From Mycolicibacterium austroafricanum (GTDB lineage Bacteria; Actinomycetota; Actinomycetes; Mycobacteriales; Mycobacteriaceae): a stretch of 64,000 nucleotides of DNA. The notes under the pieces were generated by a model, which was not told the origin of the DNA, did not search any database, and saw only the letters and a list, made by a program, of their open reading frames with translations. Position numbers and translations under genes: made by a program. This document shows, one piece after another, positions 39,405 to 47,374 of this stretch (positions are counted from its first letter, which is position 1; each line of letters opens with the position of its first letter). The stretch spans positions 62,001 to 126,000 of the forward strand of contig NZ_CACSIP010000034.1 of assembly GCF_902705885.1 (NCBI RefSeq). Reading direction: 5' to 3'.

Positions 39405-40250
39405 TCAGGGCTGGGTGTAGCCCGGCGGGTTGGCGCTCTCGACCCAGAAGTCCACGCCGAGGTCGGAGCCGGGGATGCAGTCGTAGACCGACAGGTCGGT
39501 GACGCCCGACTCCAGCAGCACGTCCTCGCACAGCAGCGTGTTGCCGGTGTAGCTGGACGGCTTGGTCAGCACCACGTACGCGGCGTCGGCGTACACCTCG
39601 GGCTTGCGGGACCGAGCCATCGACTCGTCACCCCCGAGCAGGTTCTGCACCGCGGCGGTGGCCACCATGGTCCGCGGCCACAACGTGTTGGAGGCCACCC
39701 CGGCATCGCGCATTTCTTCAGCAATTCCCAAGGCGCACAACGTCATCCCGTACTTGGCCATCATGTACGGCGTGGGCTTGAGCCACTTGGATTCCAGCAG
39801 GATGGGCGGGGACAGCGTCAGCACGTGCGGGTTGTCCCGGCCCTTCATGTGCGGCAGGCAGGCCTGCGACACCGCGTAGGTGCCCCGCACCTGGATGCCG
39901 TTCATCAGGTCGAAACGCTTGAGCGGGACGTCCTCGATGGAACCCAGGTTGATCGCCGAGGCGTTGTTCACGCACATGTCGATGCCGCCGAACTGTTCGA
40001 CGGCCGCTGCGACGGCGGCGGCCACCGAGTCACCGTCGCGGACATCACCGACGATCGGCAGCGCCTGACCGCCGACCTCCTCGATCTCCTTGGCGGCGGT
40101 GTAGACCGTGCCGGGCAGCTTGGGATGCGGCTCGGCGGTCTTGGCGACCAGCGCGATGTTCGCGCCGTCGGCTGCGACGCGTTTGGCGATCGCCAGCCCG
40201 ATGCCGCGGCTGGCGCCGGAGATGAACATGGTTTTCCCGGCAAGTGACAT
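39405..40250 (-). CDS. Short-chain dehydrogenase/reductase (Rv3224-like)
   Basis: The 281-residue NAD(P)-dependent oxidoreductase has the cofactor motif GASRGIG (about 11-17), the NNAS motif (about 95-98) and the catalytic pair YMMAK (Tyr about 163, Lys about 167). It resembles the HSDL2-like SDR subgroup linked to fatty-acyl metabolism, and corresponds in position to Rv3224. The usual catalytic Ser strand reads LTLSPPI. Substrate unknown. Confidence 0.88.
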   Translation of the reverse strand: MSLAGKTMFISGASRGIGLAIAKRVAADGANIALVAKTAEPHPKLPGTVYTAAKEIEEVGGQALPIVGDVRDGDSVAAAVAAAVEQFGGIDMCVNNASAINLGSIEDVPLKRFDLMNGIQVRGTYAVSQACLPHMKGRDNPHVLTLSPPILLESKWLKPTPYMMAKYGMTLCALGIAEEMRDAGVASNTLWPRTMVATAAVQNLLGGDESMARSRKPEVYADAAYVVLTKPSSYTGNTLLCEDVLLESGVTDLSVYDCIPGSDLGVDFWVESANPPGYTQP

Positions 40251-40259
40251 GGGCCCACC

Positions 40260-40751
40260 CTAAATGGCGCGGATGTCCGCGGTCACCGCCTTGGTGAGCG
40301 CGATCAGATCCGCCGGGGCCAGCGCGATGTCCCATCCGCGCTTCCCGGCGCTGCACAGCACCCGGTCCCAACCCAGCGCCGACGAGTCGACGACCGTCGG
40401 CAGCAGCCTGCGCTGGCCGAGCGGAGAGATGCCCCCGAGGACGTAGCCGGTGGTCCGCTGCGCGTCGGCGGGCTCGGCCATGGTGGCCTTCGGTACACCG
40501 AGCGCCGCGGCGGCGGCCTTTAACGACAGTTTCGACGGCACGGGCAACACCGCGACACCGAGCCCCTTGGGGAGTGCGACGACGAGGGTCTTGAAGATCT
40601 GCCCGGGGTCGACGTCGCCGGTGCGCGCCAGTTCGTCGACCGCCTCGTCACCGAACGACTCGCTGCGGGGGTCGTGCTTGTACTGCACCACGGTGTGCGG
40701 GATGCCGGCGGCCAGGAGGGCCGCGATCGCCGGTGTTGCTGCACGCGCCAC
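40260..40751 (-). CDS. ybaK: Cys-tRNA(Pro)/Cys-tRNA(Cys) deacylase YbaK-like
   Basis: The 163-residue editing protein hydrolyses misacylated tRNA. Conserved features are FKTLVV (about 53-58) with the catalytic Lys, AVLPVPSKLSLKAAAAALG (about 68-86), GYVLGGISPLGQ (about 106-117), and the C-terminal SAGKRGWDIALAPADL. This is the YbaK/EbsC family. The GTG start at 40751 is the first in-frame start before ATPAIAALLAAGIPH. It lies 9 nt upstream of the SDR stop-to-start gap on the same strand and may be co-transcribed with it. Confidence 0.9.
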   Translation of the reverse strand: MARAATPAIAALLAAGIPHTVVQYKHDPRSESFGDEAVDELARTGDVDPGQIFKTLVVALPKGLGVAVLPVPSKLSLKAAAAALGVPKATMAEPADAQRTTGYVLGGISPLGQRRLLPTVVDSSALGWDRVLCSAGKRGWDIALAPADLIALTKAVTADIRAI

Positions 40752-40773
40752 CGGCCCAGCGTAGAGCCGGGTG

Positions 40774-41727
40774 TCACCGCGATCCGGATCGCCATGTGAT
40801 CCGCGCCGGTGTGTCGGTACCGACGCGGGCCAGGCGCCGGGACGCCCTCAGTCCGACGCCGACCATCACCACGGCGAGCACACCGTTGAGCGCTGCCAGA
40901 GCGTTCACGGCGCGGCCGGTGCGGTCGGCGACGGGAACAAAATCCTCGAGAAAGGACCGGGTGTCGCCCACCGCGATCGTCTGCACGTTCGCCAGTCCGG
41001 TGTAGGAGGTGGCACCGCCGGCGCCCATGTCGCCCTGCAGCTCGCCCCACACCACCACCGGGTCACCGCGGTGCAGCACACAATCGCCGCCGGTGGAGGG
41101 CCACGCCCAGGCCTGATCGGTCCCGATCGGCCCGGTGACGATCGGCGGACCACCGGGTAGGTCGAGCAGATACCGGGTGGGCAGCTGGTGGGCCGTGGCC
41201 GGGAGCCGAAGCGGCCCGATCGTGGGACACCGGTACCACGCCACCACCCCGGGCTCGAACTCCGTTGCGGCGGCACTGATCCTGGCCTCCAGCAACACGG
41301 GGCCGGGCTGGGTCGGTGAGTCGCGCCAGTCGATGAACTGGTCGCGGGTGCGCAGTTGGGGCAGGTCCCGCACTCGTGACACATCGTGCGCGGCCGAAGC
41401 CAGAAATGCGCCGATCGCCAGGTACAGGGCGGCCACCGCCGTGAACACCAGCGCGACGGAGTGCCGGTCGTTCCTGCTGACGAGCTGGGGCGCCGCCCGG
41501 ACGGCGAGCAGCACCGCGACGAGCGACAGCACCACCGTCGCAACGGAGATCCTTGCTGCCCTGGCGAACAGGTCAGGCGCCACCTCGCCGGTGAGTACCA
41601 CCGCCAGGAGCAGCGCCACCACGACGCAGACCACCAGAGCGCACAGCCGCAGCGCCCGGTGGCGCCAGCGATGGGCGAGCACCGCCGCGCCCAGCCCCAC
41701 CGCACCCCACGCGGCAGCCAGCGTCAC
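40774..41727 (-). CDS. Multi-pass membrane protein with extracytoplasmic-type domain, unknown function
   Basis: The 317-residue protein has four N-terminal hydrophobic segments (about 3-20, 27-46, 55-75, 88-110), a soluble beta-rich domain (about 120-265; WYRCPTIGPLRLP, GDCVLHRGDPVVVWGELQGD), and one C-terminal segment (AVNALAALNGVLAVVMVGVGL). The layout recalls GIDE/E3-ligase-like membrane proteins, but I cannot confirm that. GTG at 41727 overlaps the stop of the next gene upstream (GTGA), so the two are translationally coupled. Confidence 0.65.
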   Translation of the reverse strand: MTLAAAWGAVGLGAAVLAHRWRHRALRLCALVVCVVVALLLAVVLTGEVAPDLFARAARISVATVVLSLVAVLLAVRAAPQLVSRNDRHSVALVFTAVAALYLAIGAFLASAAHDVSRVRDLPQLRTRDQFIDWRDSPTQPGPVLLEARISAAATEFEPGVVAWYRCPTIGPLRLPATAHQLPTRYLLDLPGGPPIVTGPIGTDQAWAWPSTGGDCVLHRGDPVVVWGELQGDMGAGGATSYTGLANVQTIAVGDTRSFLEDFVPVADRTGRAVNALAALNGVLAVVMVGVGLRASRRLARVGTDTPARITWRSGSR

Positions 41728-42392
41728 GTCCCGGTCCGGCCGATCGCGTCGCGGCACCGCACACCGAGGTCGACGAATGCGTCGAGGTGTTCGACCGAGC
41801 GCAGAACGTCGGCGCGGACGCGGACGCGGACACCGGTGTCGTCGATCGTCAGCACCGGCTGCTCCCGTTCGGCACGATGCACCGCGCACCATGCGGTGAC
41901 GGCGTCGGCGACGCCGGTGAGTGCCGCCACCGGGCCGTACCCGTCCGTCGCGAACACCAGCAGACGTCGGTCGGCCGACGGCACCGCGCGAAGAGGTCGG
42001 CCGTCGCTGACCCGATCGATGCCCAACAGCCGGGTCATCGCCGGTGTCGCAGATCCGAGCAGCTCTGCGGCGAGGTCCCCCAGCTGCGGATCAGGCGCCG
42101 GGCCGGCGACCAGCGCCGCTTCGTGCGTGGCGGGGGTCGGAGCACTCCACACGCTGGTGACGACGTGTGAGCTCGGTGGCGACATCTGCGCGGCGAACGA
42201 ACGGCTCATGGTGACGGTCCAGTCGCCGGTGGCCGGGACGATGGTGGTGGTGTCTCCCCGGCGGGTCCGCTGCCAGCCACGGTGCGCCAGCGCGGAGCGG
42301 AATGCGCCGCGACGGCGGAGCAGCCACACCCACACCGAGGCGGCGACCGTGAGCGCGACCGCGACGACGAGGAGGTTGCTGAGCAGGTCCAT
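41724..42392 (-). CDS. Membrane-anchored protein of unknown function, coupled to the next gene
   Basis: The 222-residue protein has one N-terminal membrane anchor (LLSNLLVVAVALTVAASVWVWLL, residues 3-25) and a soluble domain with no motif I recognise (WTVTMSRSFAAQMSPPSSHVV, ending VDLGVRCRDAIGRTG). The ATG at 42392 is clear. Its TGA overlaps the start of the multi-pass protein downstream by 4 nt, which suggests the two act together in the membrane. Nothing in the sequence indicates the role. Confidence 0.65.
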   Translation of the reverse strand: MDLLSNLLVVAVALTVAASVWVWLLRRRGAFRSALAHRGWQRTRRGDTTTIVPATGDWTVTMSRSFAAQMSPPSSHVVTSVWSAPTPATHEAALVAGPAPDPQLGDLAAELLGSATPAMTRLLGIDRVSDGRPLRAVPSADRRLLVFATDGYGPVAALTGVADAVTAWCAVHRAEREQPVLTIDDTGVRVRVRADVLRSVEHLDAFVDLGVRCRDAIGRTGT

Positions 42393-42438
42393 GGCGAAGT
42401 CAGTATCGCCGACCTGCCGCAGGGCTGCGATATGCCGG

Positions 42439-42465
42439 GGAACAACCCCACCCGTCAGCGCTGTT
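42439..42465 (+). promoter_or_regulatory. SigH-type autoregulatory promoter
   Basis: GGAACA (42439-42444) and GTT (42463-42465) are separated by 18 nt, matching the known SigH consensus (GGAACA, about 16-20 nt, GTT). It lies about 180 nt upstream of the chosen sigH start, consistent with the known self-activation of sigH during oxidative and heat stress. Confidence 0.7.
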
Positions 42466-42641
42466 GTTCACCACAGCTGTGGTAGCGCGCGGCCGAGCGA
42501 AGAAAGTCGTCGGTCGAAACCTCTAGGATCTGCAGAAGGGGATTGATGGTGCCAGTGTTGGCCATGGAGGCCCCGTGGCGTCCGGTGGGTTCACCGGACG
42601 TAATTGGCGGCGCCGCGACAGAAGGGACGGTGTTCCCCACG

Positions 42642-43316
42642 ATGACCGACACCGATGGGTTGGCTTCCAAGAGGACCCCGAAGACAGCCACAGACGAGCC
42701 TGTGGAGACTCCGGTCGAGTCGGATGCGGAGCTGACCGCGCGATTCGAGCGTGATGCCATCCCGATGCTCGACCAGCTCTACGGCGGCGCGCTGCGGATG
42801 ACCCGCAACCCCGCCGATGCCGAGGATCTGCTGCAGGAAACGATGGTGAAGGCCTATGCCGGGTTCCGTTCGTTCCGGGAGGGCACGAACCTCAAAGCGT
42901 GGCTGTACCGCATCCTGACCAACACCTACATCAACAGCTACCGCAAGAAGCAGCGTCAGCCCGCTGAGTATCCGACCGAGGAGATCACCGACTGGCAGCT
43001 GGCGGCCAACGCCGAACACACCTCGACGGGGTTGCGTTCGGCCGAGGTCGAGGCACTGGAATCGATGCCCGACAGCGAGATCAAGGAAGCGCTGCAGGCG
43101 CTGCCCGAGGATTTCCGGATGGCGGTGTACTACGCCGACGTCGAGGGCTTTCCCTACAAGGAGATCGCCGAGATCATGGACACGCCGATTGGGACGGTGA
43201 TGTCGCGGTTGCACCGCGGCAGGCGCCAGCTACGCGAGTTGTTGGCCGGGGTGGCCCGTGATCGCGGGTATCTGCGGGGTCAGCAGCTCGACGCTCCGGA
43301 GGAGGTTTCGTCATGA
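42642..43316 (+). CDS. sigH: ECF sigma factor SigH
   Basis: The 224-residue group 4 sigma factor directs the thioredoxin and heat/oxidative stress regulon. Region 2 (LYGGALRMTRNPADAEDLLQETMVKAYAGF, about 46-75) and region 4 (ALPEDFRMAVYYADVEGFPYKEIAEIMDTPIGTVMSRLHRGRRQL, about 155-199) are highly conserved with M. tuberculosis SigH (216 residues). The ATG at 42642 gives the closest length; in-frame upstream starts at 42543-42564 would add about 30 residues that are not typical. The stop overlaps rshA by 4 nt (ATGA). Confidence 0.95.
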   Translation: MTDTDGLASKRTPKTATDEPVETPVESDAELTARFERDAIPMLDQLYGGALRMTRNPADAEDLLQETMVKAYAGFRSFREGTNLKAWLYRILTNTYINSYRKKQRQPAEYPTEEITDWQLAANAEHTSTGLRSAEVEALESMPDSEIKEALQALPEDFRMAVYYADVEGFPYKEIAEIMDTPIGTVMSRLHRGRRQLRELLAGVARDRGYLRGQQLDAPEEVSS

Positions 43317-43636
43317 CCGGCACCGATTCGACCGGGGCGTCGGACAATGAAGAGCGGTGGACCCCGCCGATCGGCCCGGTGGACCCGGAGCATCCCGAAT
43401 GCGCCGCGGTGATCGCCGAGGTCTGGACGCTGCTCGACGGTGAGTGCACCGTCGAGACCCGCGACAAGCTGCGCCAGCACCTCGAGGAATGCCCGACGTG
43501 CCTGAGGCACTACGGGATCGAGGAGCGGGTCAAGAATCTGATCGCCACCAAGTGCAGCGGCGAGCGGGCCCCCGAGGGGCTTCGTGAGCGGCTGCGCATC
43601 CAGATCAGCCGCACCACGATCATCCGCGGCGGCTAG
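43313..43636 (+). CDS. rshA: Anti-sigma factor RshA (zinc-type)
   Basis: The 107-residue anti-sigma factor binds SigH and releases it on oxidation. The HxxxCxxC motif is His56, Cys60 and Cys63 in QHLEECPTC, and further Cys residues lie at 30 and 45. This is the ZAS (zinc-containing anti-sigma) type. Its ATG overlaps the sigH stop, so both are made together. Its stop overlaps the stop of the convergent bL37 gene by 3 nt. Confidence 0.95.
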   Translation: MTGTDSTGASDNEERWTPPIGPVDPEHPECAAVIAEVWTLLDGECTVETRDKLRQHLEECPTCLRHYGIEERVKNLIATKCSGERAPEGLRERLRIQISRTTIIRGG

Positions 43637-43725
43637 CGCACCGACTTCGAACCGGCGTTGGGCCGCTTGCCGTGGTTGGCCTTCGAGTGCTTGCGGTCGC
43701 GCTTCTTACGGCCACGCTTGGCCAT
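43633..43725 (-). CDS. Mycobacterial ribosomal protein bL37
   Basis: A 30-residue, extremely basic peptide starts MAKRGRKKRDRKHSKANHGK and ends NAGSKSVR. It matches what I recall of bL37, the small actinobacterial 50S protein found by cryo-EM of the M. smegmatis ribosome (about 24 residues there). GGAGG precedes the ATG by 7 nt. The gene is convergent with rshA, sharing 3 stop nucleotides. It is short enough to be missed by routine gene calling. Confidence 0.88.
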   Translation of the reverse strand: MAKRGRKKRDRKHSKANHGKRPNAGSKSVR

Positions 43726-43949
43726 GGTGTACCTCCAGGTAGTCGATGGGTGGTTGTCCCGCACGGGCGGGAGCGTTGATCCATTGTCGCATGCGGGACC
43801 GACACCGGTTTCGCGGCGGCGACACATGCAAGTGCTGCGGGAACCGCGTCCGCTCCGCGCTCCGGCGCGTCGTTGTGGTTCGATAGGACTTCGATAGGAC
43901 GTGGTCCGATAGGACACGACAGCACCAGCGGTGGATGAGTGGGGTGAAG

Positions 43950-44165
43950 ATGGCCGAGGACGTTCGCGCCGAGATCGTGGCCAGTGTGCTCGAGGTCGTG
44001 GTTCACGAGGGCGATCAGATCGGTGAAGGCGACACCTTGGTGCTGCTCGAGTCGATGAAGATGGAGATTCCGGTGCTCGCCGAGGTCGCGGGGACGATCA
44101 GCAAGGTCAGCGTGGCCGTCGGCGACGTCATCCAGGCCGGCGACCTCATCGCCGTCATCAGCTAA
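43950..44165 (+). CDS. Biotinylated protein TB7.3 (biotin/lipoyl attachment domain)
   Basis: The 71-residue protein is a single biotinyl domain with the attachment Lys37 in ESMKMEIPV. Its sequence closely follows M. tuberculosis TB7.3 (Rv3221c, 71 residues). It is a free-standing carrier resembling the biotin carrier of acyl-CoA carboxylases; its partner enzyme is not in the window. The ATG at 43950 is chosen over one 15 nt upstream by that comparison. pdtaS follows after 46 nt. Confidence 0.93.
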   Translation: MAEDVRAEIVASVLEVVVHEGDQIGEGDTLVLLESMKMEIPVLAEVAGTISKVSVAVGDVIQAGDLIAVIS

Positions 44166-44211
44166 GCACCCCTTGACCTGGACCGACCCGACGTCACGAA
44201 CGCGGTAGGCG

Positions 44212-45702
44212 ATGTCCACCCTCGGTGACCTCCTCGCCGAGCACACCATCCTGCCCGGCAGCGCCGTCGACCACCTGCACGCCGTGGTGGGCGAGTGGCA
44301 GCTGCTGGCCGACCTGTCGTTCGCCGACTACCTGATGTGGGTGAAGCGCGACGATGGCAGGGTCGTCTGCGTGGCCCAGGTGCGGCCCAACACCGCGTCG
44401 ACGGTGCTGCTGGCCGACGCCGTCGGAACACTCGCCGAGGGCGAGGACATACCCATCGTCGCCGCGGCGTTCCAGTCCGGCGCCATCGGCCGCGCCACCG
44501 TCGAGGGACGGAACGGGTCACCCGGGCTGAACGTCGAGGCCGTGCCGGTGCGCCAGGGCAGCGACGTCGTCGCCGCGCTCACCCACCAGACGTCGCTGGC
44601 GCCGCGGCAGGCCAGCCCGCTGGAGACCGCGTACGTCGCCTGCGCCGGCGACCTGCTGCACATGTTGTCGGAGGGCACCTTCCCCAACGTCGGTGACCTC
44701 GCGATGTCACGATCGAGCCCCCGGGTGGGCGACGGCTTCATCCGGCTCGACGAGACCGGGGTGGTGACCTTCGCCAGCCCGAACGCCATCTCGGCGTATC
44801 ACCGGATGGGGCTGGCGGCCGAACTCGGCGGCCACAACCTGGTCAGCATCACCCGCCCGCTGATCTCCGATCCGTTCGAAGCCCAGGAGCTGGCCAACCA
44901 TGTCCGGGATTCACTGGCCGGTGGCTCCAGCATGCGGATGGAGGTCGACGCCGGCGGTGCGGCGGTCCTGCTGCGCACCCTGCCGCTGGTCGTGCACGGT
45001 GCCGCGGTGGGCGCCGCGGTGCTGATCCGCGACGTCACCGAGGTCAAGCGCCGGGATCGGGCGCTGCTGTCCAAGGACGCCACCATCCGCGAGATCCACC
45101 ACCGGGTGAAGAACAACCTGCAGACGGTGGCCGCGTTGCTGCGGCTGCAGGCGCGCCGCACCAACAACGCCGAGGGCCGCGAAGCGCTCATCGAATCGGT
45201 GCGGCGGGTGTCGTCGATCGCGCTGGTGCACGATGCGCTGTCGATGTCGGTCGACGAGGAGGTCAATCTCGACGCGGTGATCGACCGGATTCTGCCGATC
45301 ATGAACGACGTCGCGACGGTTGACGCCCCGATCCGGATCAACCGGGTGGGGGAGCTGGGTGTGCTCGACGCCGACCGCGCCACCGCGCTGGTCATGGTCA
45401 TCACCGAGTTGGTCCAGAACGCGATCGAGCATGCCTTCGACGAGAGCACTGCGCAGGGCTGCGTCTCGATCCGTGCCGAACGCTCCTCGCGCTGGCTCGA
45501 CGTCGTGGTGCACGACGACGGACGCGGCCTGCCGGAGGGCTTCAGCCTGGAGAAGTCGGACCGACTCGGTCTGCAGATCGTGCGCACGCTGGTCTCGGCG
45601 GAACTGGACGGATCACTGGGGATGCACAACGCCGAACCCGGCGGCACCGACGTGATTCTGCGGGTGCCGATCGGCCGACGGGGCCGCACGAACCAATATT
45701 GA
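44212..45702 (+). CDS. pdtaS: Cytosolic sensor histidine kinase PdtaS
   Basis: The 496-residue soluble kinase has an N-terminal GAF-like domain (about 1-140), a PAS domain (about 155-280), a HisKA_2 domain with the phosphoacceptor His at 296/297 in REIHHRVKNNLQTVAALLRLQARR, and an ATPase domain with ELVQNAIEHAF and DDGRGLPEG. It corresponds to Rv3220c, which phosphorylates the ANTAR response regulator PdtaR (encoded elsewhere) and is implicated in copper and nitric-oxide sensing. No membrane segment is seen. Confidence 0.94.
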   Translation: MSTLGDLLAEHTILPGSAVDHLHAVVGEWQLLADLSFADYLMWVKRDDGRVVCVAQVRPNTASTVLLADAVGTLAEGEDIPIVAAAFQSGAIGRATVEGRNGSPGLNVEAVPVRQGSDVVAALTHQTSLAPRQASPLETAYVACAGDLLHMLSEGTFPNVGDLAMSRSSPRVGDGFIRLDETGVVTFASPNAISAYHRMGLAAELGGHNLVSITRPLISDPFEAQELANHVRDSLAGGSSMRMEVDAGGAAVLLRTLPLVVHGAAVGAAVLIRDVTEVKRRDRALLSKDATIREIHHRVKNNLQTVAALLRLQARRTNNAEGREALIESVRRVSSIALVHDALSMSVDEEVNLDAVIDRILPIMNDVATVDAPIRINRVGELGVLDADRATALVMVITELVQNAIEHAFDESTAQGCVSIRAERSSRWLDVVVHDDGRGLPEGFSLEKSDRLGLQIVRTLVSAELDGSLGMHNAEPGGTDVILRVPIGRRGRTNQY

Positions 45703-45757
45703 CCGCCACCGAAAAATGGCGCTGTGTGACGGGAATTCGTCGAATTGTATTCACAAA

Positions 45758-45789
45758 GTGACGGCCCCGACTTTTGTCGGGGCCGTCAC
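45758..45789. terminator. Bidirectional hairpin terminator between pdtaS and whiB1
   Basis: A perfect 14-bp stem, GTGACGGCCCCGAC/GTCGGGGCCGTCAC, closes a TTTT loop between two convergent genes. It is the strongest terminator-like structure in the window. Confidence 0.85.
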
Positions 45790-45808
45790 AATGAAAGTGC
45801 TGAACGCG

Positions 45809-46063
45809 TCAGACGCTGCTGCGCGCCTTGGTGCGAGCGTTGCGACGCTTGAGCGCGCGACGCTCGTCCTCGCTCATGCCGCCCCACACGCCGGCGTCCT
45901 GACCCGACTCCAAAGCCCAGCTCAGGCACTCCGCGGTGACCGGGCAGCGGTTGCAGACAAGCTTCGCGTCAGCGATCTGGGCGAGGGCCGGACCGCTGTT
46001 TCCCACCGGGAAGAACAGCTCAGGATCCTCGTCGCGACAGACCGCCTTGTGGCGCCAATCCAT
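45809..46063 (-). CDS. whiB1: [4Fe-4S] transcription factor WhiB1
   Basis: The 84-residue Wbl protein has the four cluster cysteines Cys9, Cys37, Cys40 and Cys46, the GVWGG turn and a basic C-terminal AT-hook-like tail (RRALKRRNARTKARSS). WhiB1 is essential in mycobacteria, binds the primary sigma factor region 4, and reacts with nitric oxide. AAAGGAG lies 8 nt before the ATG. A CRP-type operator is found 140 nt upstream. Confidence 0.97.
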   Translation of the reverse strand: MDWRHKAVCRDEDPELFFPVGNSGPALAQIADAKLVCNRCPVTAECLSWALESGQDAGVWGGMSEDERRALKRRNARTKARSSV

Positions 46064-46202
46064 GGGGCTAACTCCTTTTCGTGTGCGCAGCAGAGCGCAC
46101 GAGCTTTACATCGGCTGTTAACGCAAGCGCACCAAATGTTTCTGCGCTGTTGCATCCGATGCTTTCACAGGCTGAACAGATGTCAATAGCAGTTCGTTAA
46201 CA

Positions 46203-46218
46203 CGTGGGCTATCTCACT
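46203..46218 (-). promoter_or_regulatory. CRP (Rv3676-type) binding site upstream of whiB1
   Basis: Read on the minus strand this is AGTGAGATAGCCCACG, which matches the Crp site described for M. tuberculosis whiB1 as I remember it. The halves GTGAG and CCCAC give the imperfect TGTGA-N6-TCACA arrangement. It implies cAMP-responsive control of whiB1. Confidence 0.8.
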
Positions 46219-46321
46219 GCCGAGGTCGGGTACCGGATGCCTAACTCCGTTGTACTACGATTAACCCACCTGCGCCCTGATTCCGCACTGTGACCTAGCT
46301 TGCGCAGCTGGTCTCTGCTGG

Positions 46322-47287
46322 TCAGGGCGTTTCTATGAGCGAAATCCGGGGCGGGGCCACCACAGCGAGGGCGTCCGGCACGGCGGTGAACTCCATCGCC
46401 TCGCGCAACCCGAGATAGTCGCCGTCGATCTGACAGGCCACAGGCGTGTCGCTGGTCACCTTCAACCACGCGAGGTCGTCGTCACGGATCAGGTGCTTGG
46501 CGTCGATCCGCGGCTTGCGGGCGAGCATCCGGCGCACCAGGGCCAGGTTCGCCCAGACGTTCATGCTGGTGATCGCGAACACGCCCAGCCCGGTCTCGAA
46601 GGTGGTGTCGGGATTCGTCCACACCGGCCGCGCGTTGGCGTAGGTCCACGGGCTCGAGTTCGACACAAACGCAAAATGCACGCCGGAGACCGGCTCACGA
46701 CCGGGCAGCTGCAGGGTCAGTGTCGGCTCCTTGCGGGCGCTGGACAGCATCTCGCGGATCGCGACGCGGATATAGCGCGACGCGGTGACCTTGCGGCCCT
46801 TGGCCCGCTGCGCCTCCACCGCGGCGACGACGTCGCCGTCGACGCCCATACCCGCCGTGAACACCCCCCACCGCTCCTGGCAGTCCATCAAACCGATACG
46901 CCGCCACGTCCTGCCGCGCCGGTAGTCGCCGAGCAGGTCCACCAGCTGGTTCGTCGCCTCGACCGGATCCGGGCTGATGCCGAGCGCGCGGGCGAACACG
47001 TTGGCCGAACCGCCGGGCACCACGCCCACCGCGGGCGCGTCGCCGCCCGGTCCCTGCTCGTCGAGGATGCCGTTGACCACCTCATTCACCGTCCCGTCGC
47101 CGCCGTGCACGATCAGCACGTCGACCCCGTCACGGGCAGCCTGCTGCGCGATCTCGATGGCGTGGCCGCGGTGATCGGTGTGCACCACGCTGAGCGTCAC
47201 CCTGCTCTCCAGGGCGTGGGCCAGCAGATCGCGGGCGGCAGGCGTCGTCGAGGTCGCATTCGGGTTCACGATCAGCACGGCGCGCAC
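46322..47287 (-). CDS. Diacylglycerol/lipid kinase family protein (Rv3218-like)
   Basis: The 321-residue protein has the lipid-kinase catalytic-domain signature: VNPNATSTTP (about 6-15), VLIVHGGDGTVNEVVNGIL with GGDGT (about 58-76), and GVVPGGSANVFARALGI (about 87-103). The family phosphorylates diacylglycerol, sphingosine-like or other lipids; the substrate is not evident. The length equals that recalled for Rv3218. The GTG start lies 87 nt from the divergent aroQ start. Confidence 0.9.
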   Translation of the reverse strand: MRAVLIVNPNATSTTPAARDLLAHALESRVTLSVVHTDHRGHAIEIAQQAARDGVDVLIVHGGDGTVNEVVNGILDEQGPGGDAPAVGVVPGGSANVFARALGISPDPVEATNQLVDLLGDYRRGRTWRRIGLMDCQERWGVFTAGMGVDGDVVAAVEAQRAKGRKVTASRYIRVAIREMLSSARKEPTLTLQLPGREPVSGVHFAFVSNSSPWTYANARPVWTNPDTTFETGLGVFAITSMNVWANLALVRRMLARKPRIDAKHLIRDDDLAWLKVTSDTPVACQIDGDYLGLREAMEFTAVPDALAVVAPPRISLIETP

Positions 47288-47362
47288 GAGGGGTGAGCCT
47301 AAACCGCCTCGGGGGTGACGCCCAAGCTCGCGCAGTGCCTCGGGTCGACGGTGCTTCGCCGG

Positions 47363-47368
47363 TACCGT
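47363..47368 (+). promoter_or_regulatory. Predicted -10 (TACCGT) for leaderless aroQ mRNA
   Basis: TACCGT ends 6 nt before the GTG at 47375, the same spacing as at several other GTG-start genes here. Confidence 0.42.
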
Positions 47369-47374
47369 ACAACG

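Noticed and set aside
41387..42546. Plus-strand open frame across the membrane-protein pair
   Set aside because: Its translation is Arg/Ser/Thr-rich without pattern, whereas the minus-strand frames have clear membrane segments and coupled starts.
42543..42641. Longer SigH starting at 42543 or 42564
   Set aside because: The extra residues are not typical of SigH and the 42642 start gives the expected length; it is kept only as a question.
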